From: an uncultured Ruminococcus sp.
Lineage (GTDB): Bacteria > Bacillota > Clostridia > Oscillospirales > Ruminococcaceae
Direction of reading: 5' to 3'
Assembly: GCA_946540705.1 (NCBI GenBank)
Contig: CAMNJD010000065.1
Location: forward strand, 1 to 6,358
Length of the DNA stretch: 6,358 nucleotides
In this document: positions 5,927 through 6,358 of the stretch, piece by piece
Layout: each line of letters begins with the position of its first letter
How positions within the stretch are numbered: the stretch's first letter is position 1
The notes under the pieces: model-generated
Told to the model about the DNA's origin: nothing
Seen by the model: the letters and a program-made list of their open reading frames with translations, nothing else
Database searches by the model: none
Made by a program: the position numbers and the translations under genes

Positions 5927-6358
5927 TTACTGCTCCTTTCCGGGGTCTGTGATGTTATTCTGCATCCGCAGCAGGTAATCCTGCAATGCTTTCAGTTCTT
6001 CCGGTGAAAAATCTCGGGTCAGGTCAGCCTCAAGCTGCTCATTGTCCGCACGGATGCGCTCGGTCAGTGCTTTGCCCCGCGTTGTGAGAATGATCTTCTT
6101 CAGCCGGTCATCGCTCGCGACCCTTGTCCGCTCGATGAGCCGGTTCTTTTCCAGTGCCGCAAGGGTTTTGCTGACGCCGGATTTGCACATGCTGAACGCT
6201 CTTTCGAGATCACGCTGATAGATGTCTTCATCTTCATGGTCGGACAGATAACCCATGACCCAGCCGTAAACACCTGCCAGATGGTCAAGCTCCTGCTTGG
6301 TCTGCGAGTGTTCGATGCGGCGGCGGATTGCAGAATTCAGATGATGCAGCGCCAGAAT
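5927..6358 (-). CDS. MarR-family transcriptional regulator (N-terminus beyond window)
   Basis: 143 codons are visible and open to the window edge, close to the full length of a MarR protein (about 140-160), so only a few N-terminal residues are missing. The visible part starts ILALHHLNSAIRRRIEHSQT, the N-terminal dimer helix. The winged helix-turn-helix follows: YQRDLERAF is the first helix region, CKSGVSKTLAALEKN contains the recognition helix, and VASDDRLKKIILT forms the wing with the family's D-x-R. A long C-terminal helix (from about TTRGKALTERIRADN onward) completes the dimer interface. An internal Met at 6254-6256 also lies in frame, but family homology runs well upstream of it, so it is not the start. 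The gene is first in a unit with the two ABC exporter genes and is 5 bp from the next. Such regulators usually repress their own operon and release DNA on binding a phenolic or drug ligand. The operator would lie outside the window. Confidence 0.9.
   Translation of the reverse strand: MLALHHLNSAIRRRIEHSQTKQELDHLAGVYGWVMGYLSDHEDEDIYQRDLERAFSMCKSGVSKTLAALEKNRLIERTRVASDDRLKKIILTTRGKALTERIRADNEQLEADLTRDFSPEELKALQDYLLRMQNNITDPGKEQ

Noticed and set aside
5927..6256. MarR gene as a complete 109-residue protein starting at 6256
   Set aside because: The frame stays open to the window edge, and the upstream residues form the N-terminal dimer helix expected of MarR, so the true start is outside the window.

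Overview
The window looks like a chromosomal fragment of a Gram-positive gut-type Clostridia. The Oscillospiraceae/Ruminococcaceae are my best guess from the moderate GC content, strong AGGAGG-type ribosome binding sites, near-consensus sigma-A promoter, and the style of the ABC exporter pair. The taxonomic guess is inference only. All genes I can support lie on the minus strand, so the text order here (right to left) is the order of transcription.

Unit 1 (6358 to about 1652) is a tightly packed operon. It begins with a MarR-family regulator, cut at its N-terminus by the window edge. Two ABC exporter half-transporters follow (4182-5921 and 2273-4192), then a four-helix GtrA-family membrane protein (1743-2252), and a strong intrinsic terminator (1652-1686). 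The two ABC proteins carry complementary motif defects. The first lacks the catalytic Glu and the H-loop His but has a normal signature. The second has normal Walker B and H-loop but an LSQGQ signature. This is the hallmark of an asymmetric heterodimeric exporter of the TM287/288, BmrCD and LmrCD type. The MarR protein probably controls the operon, and the exporter probably moves lipophilic or antibiotic-like compounds or lipids. The link to GtrA suggests a cell-envelope connection.

Between the units (about 1379-1651) is roughly 270 bp with no convincing gene. It has several long-range inverted repeats, two of which compete for the same bases, and it is the least explained part of the window.

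Unit 2 (1378 to 1 and beyond) starts at a near-perfect sigma-A promoter (TTGACT, 17 bp, extended -10 TATAAT) with a very short leader. It carries a LarE-family PP-loop sulfurtransferase with a GTG start (506-1327). Two small membrane proteins of unknown function follow, coupled by an ATGA overlap (107-487 and 1-110, the latter cut by the window edge). No larB, larC or nickel transporter is seen, so the role of LarE here is open.

I saw no tRNA, rRNA, CRISPR array, insertion sequence or phage gene.
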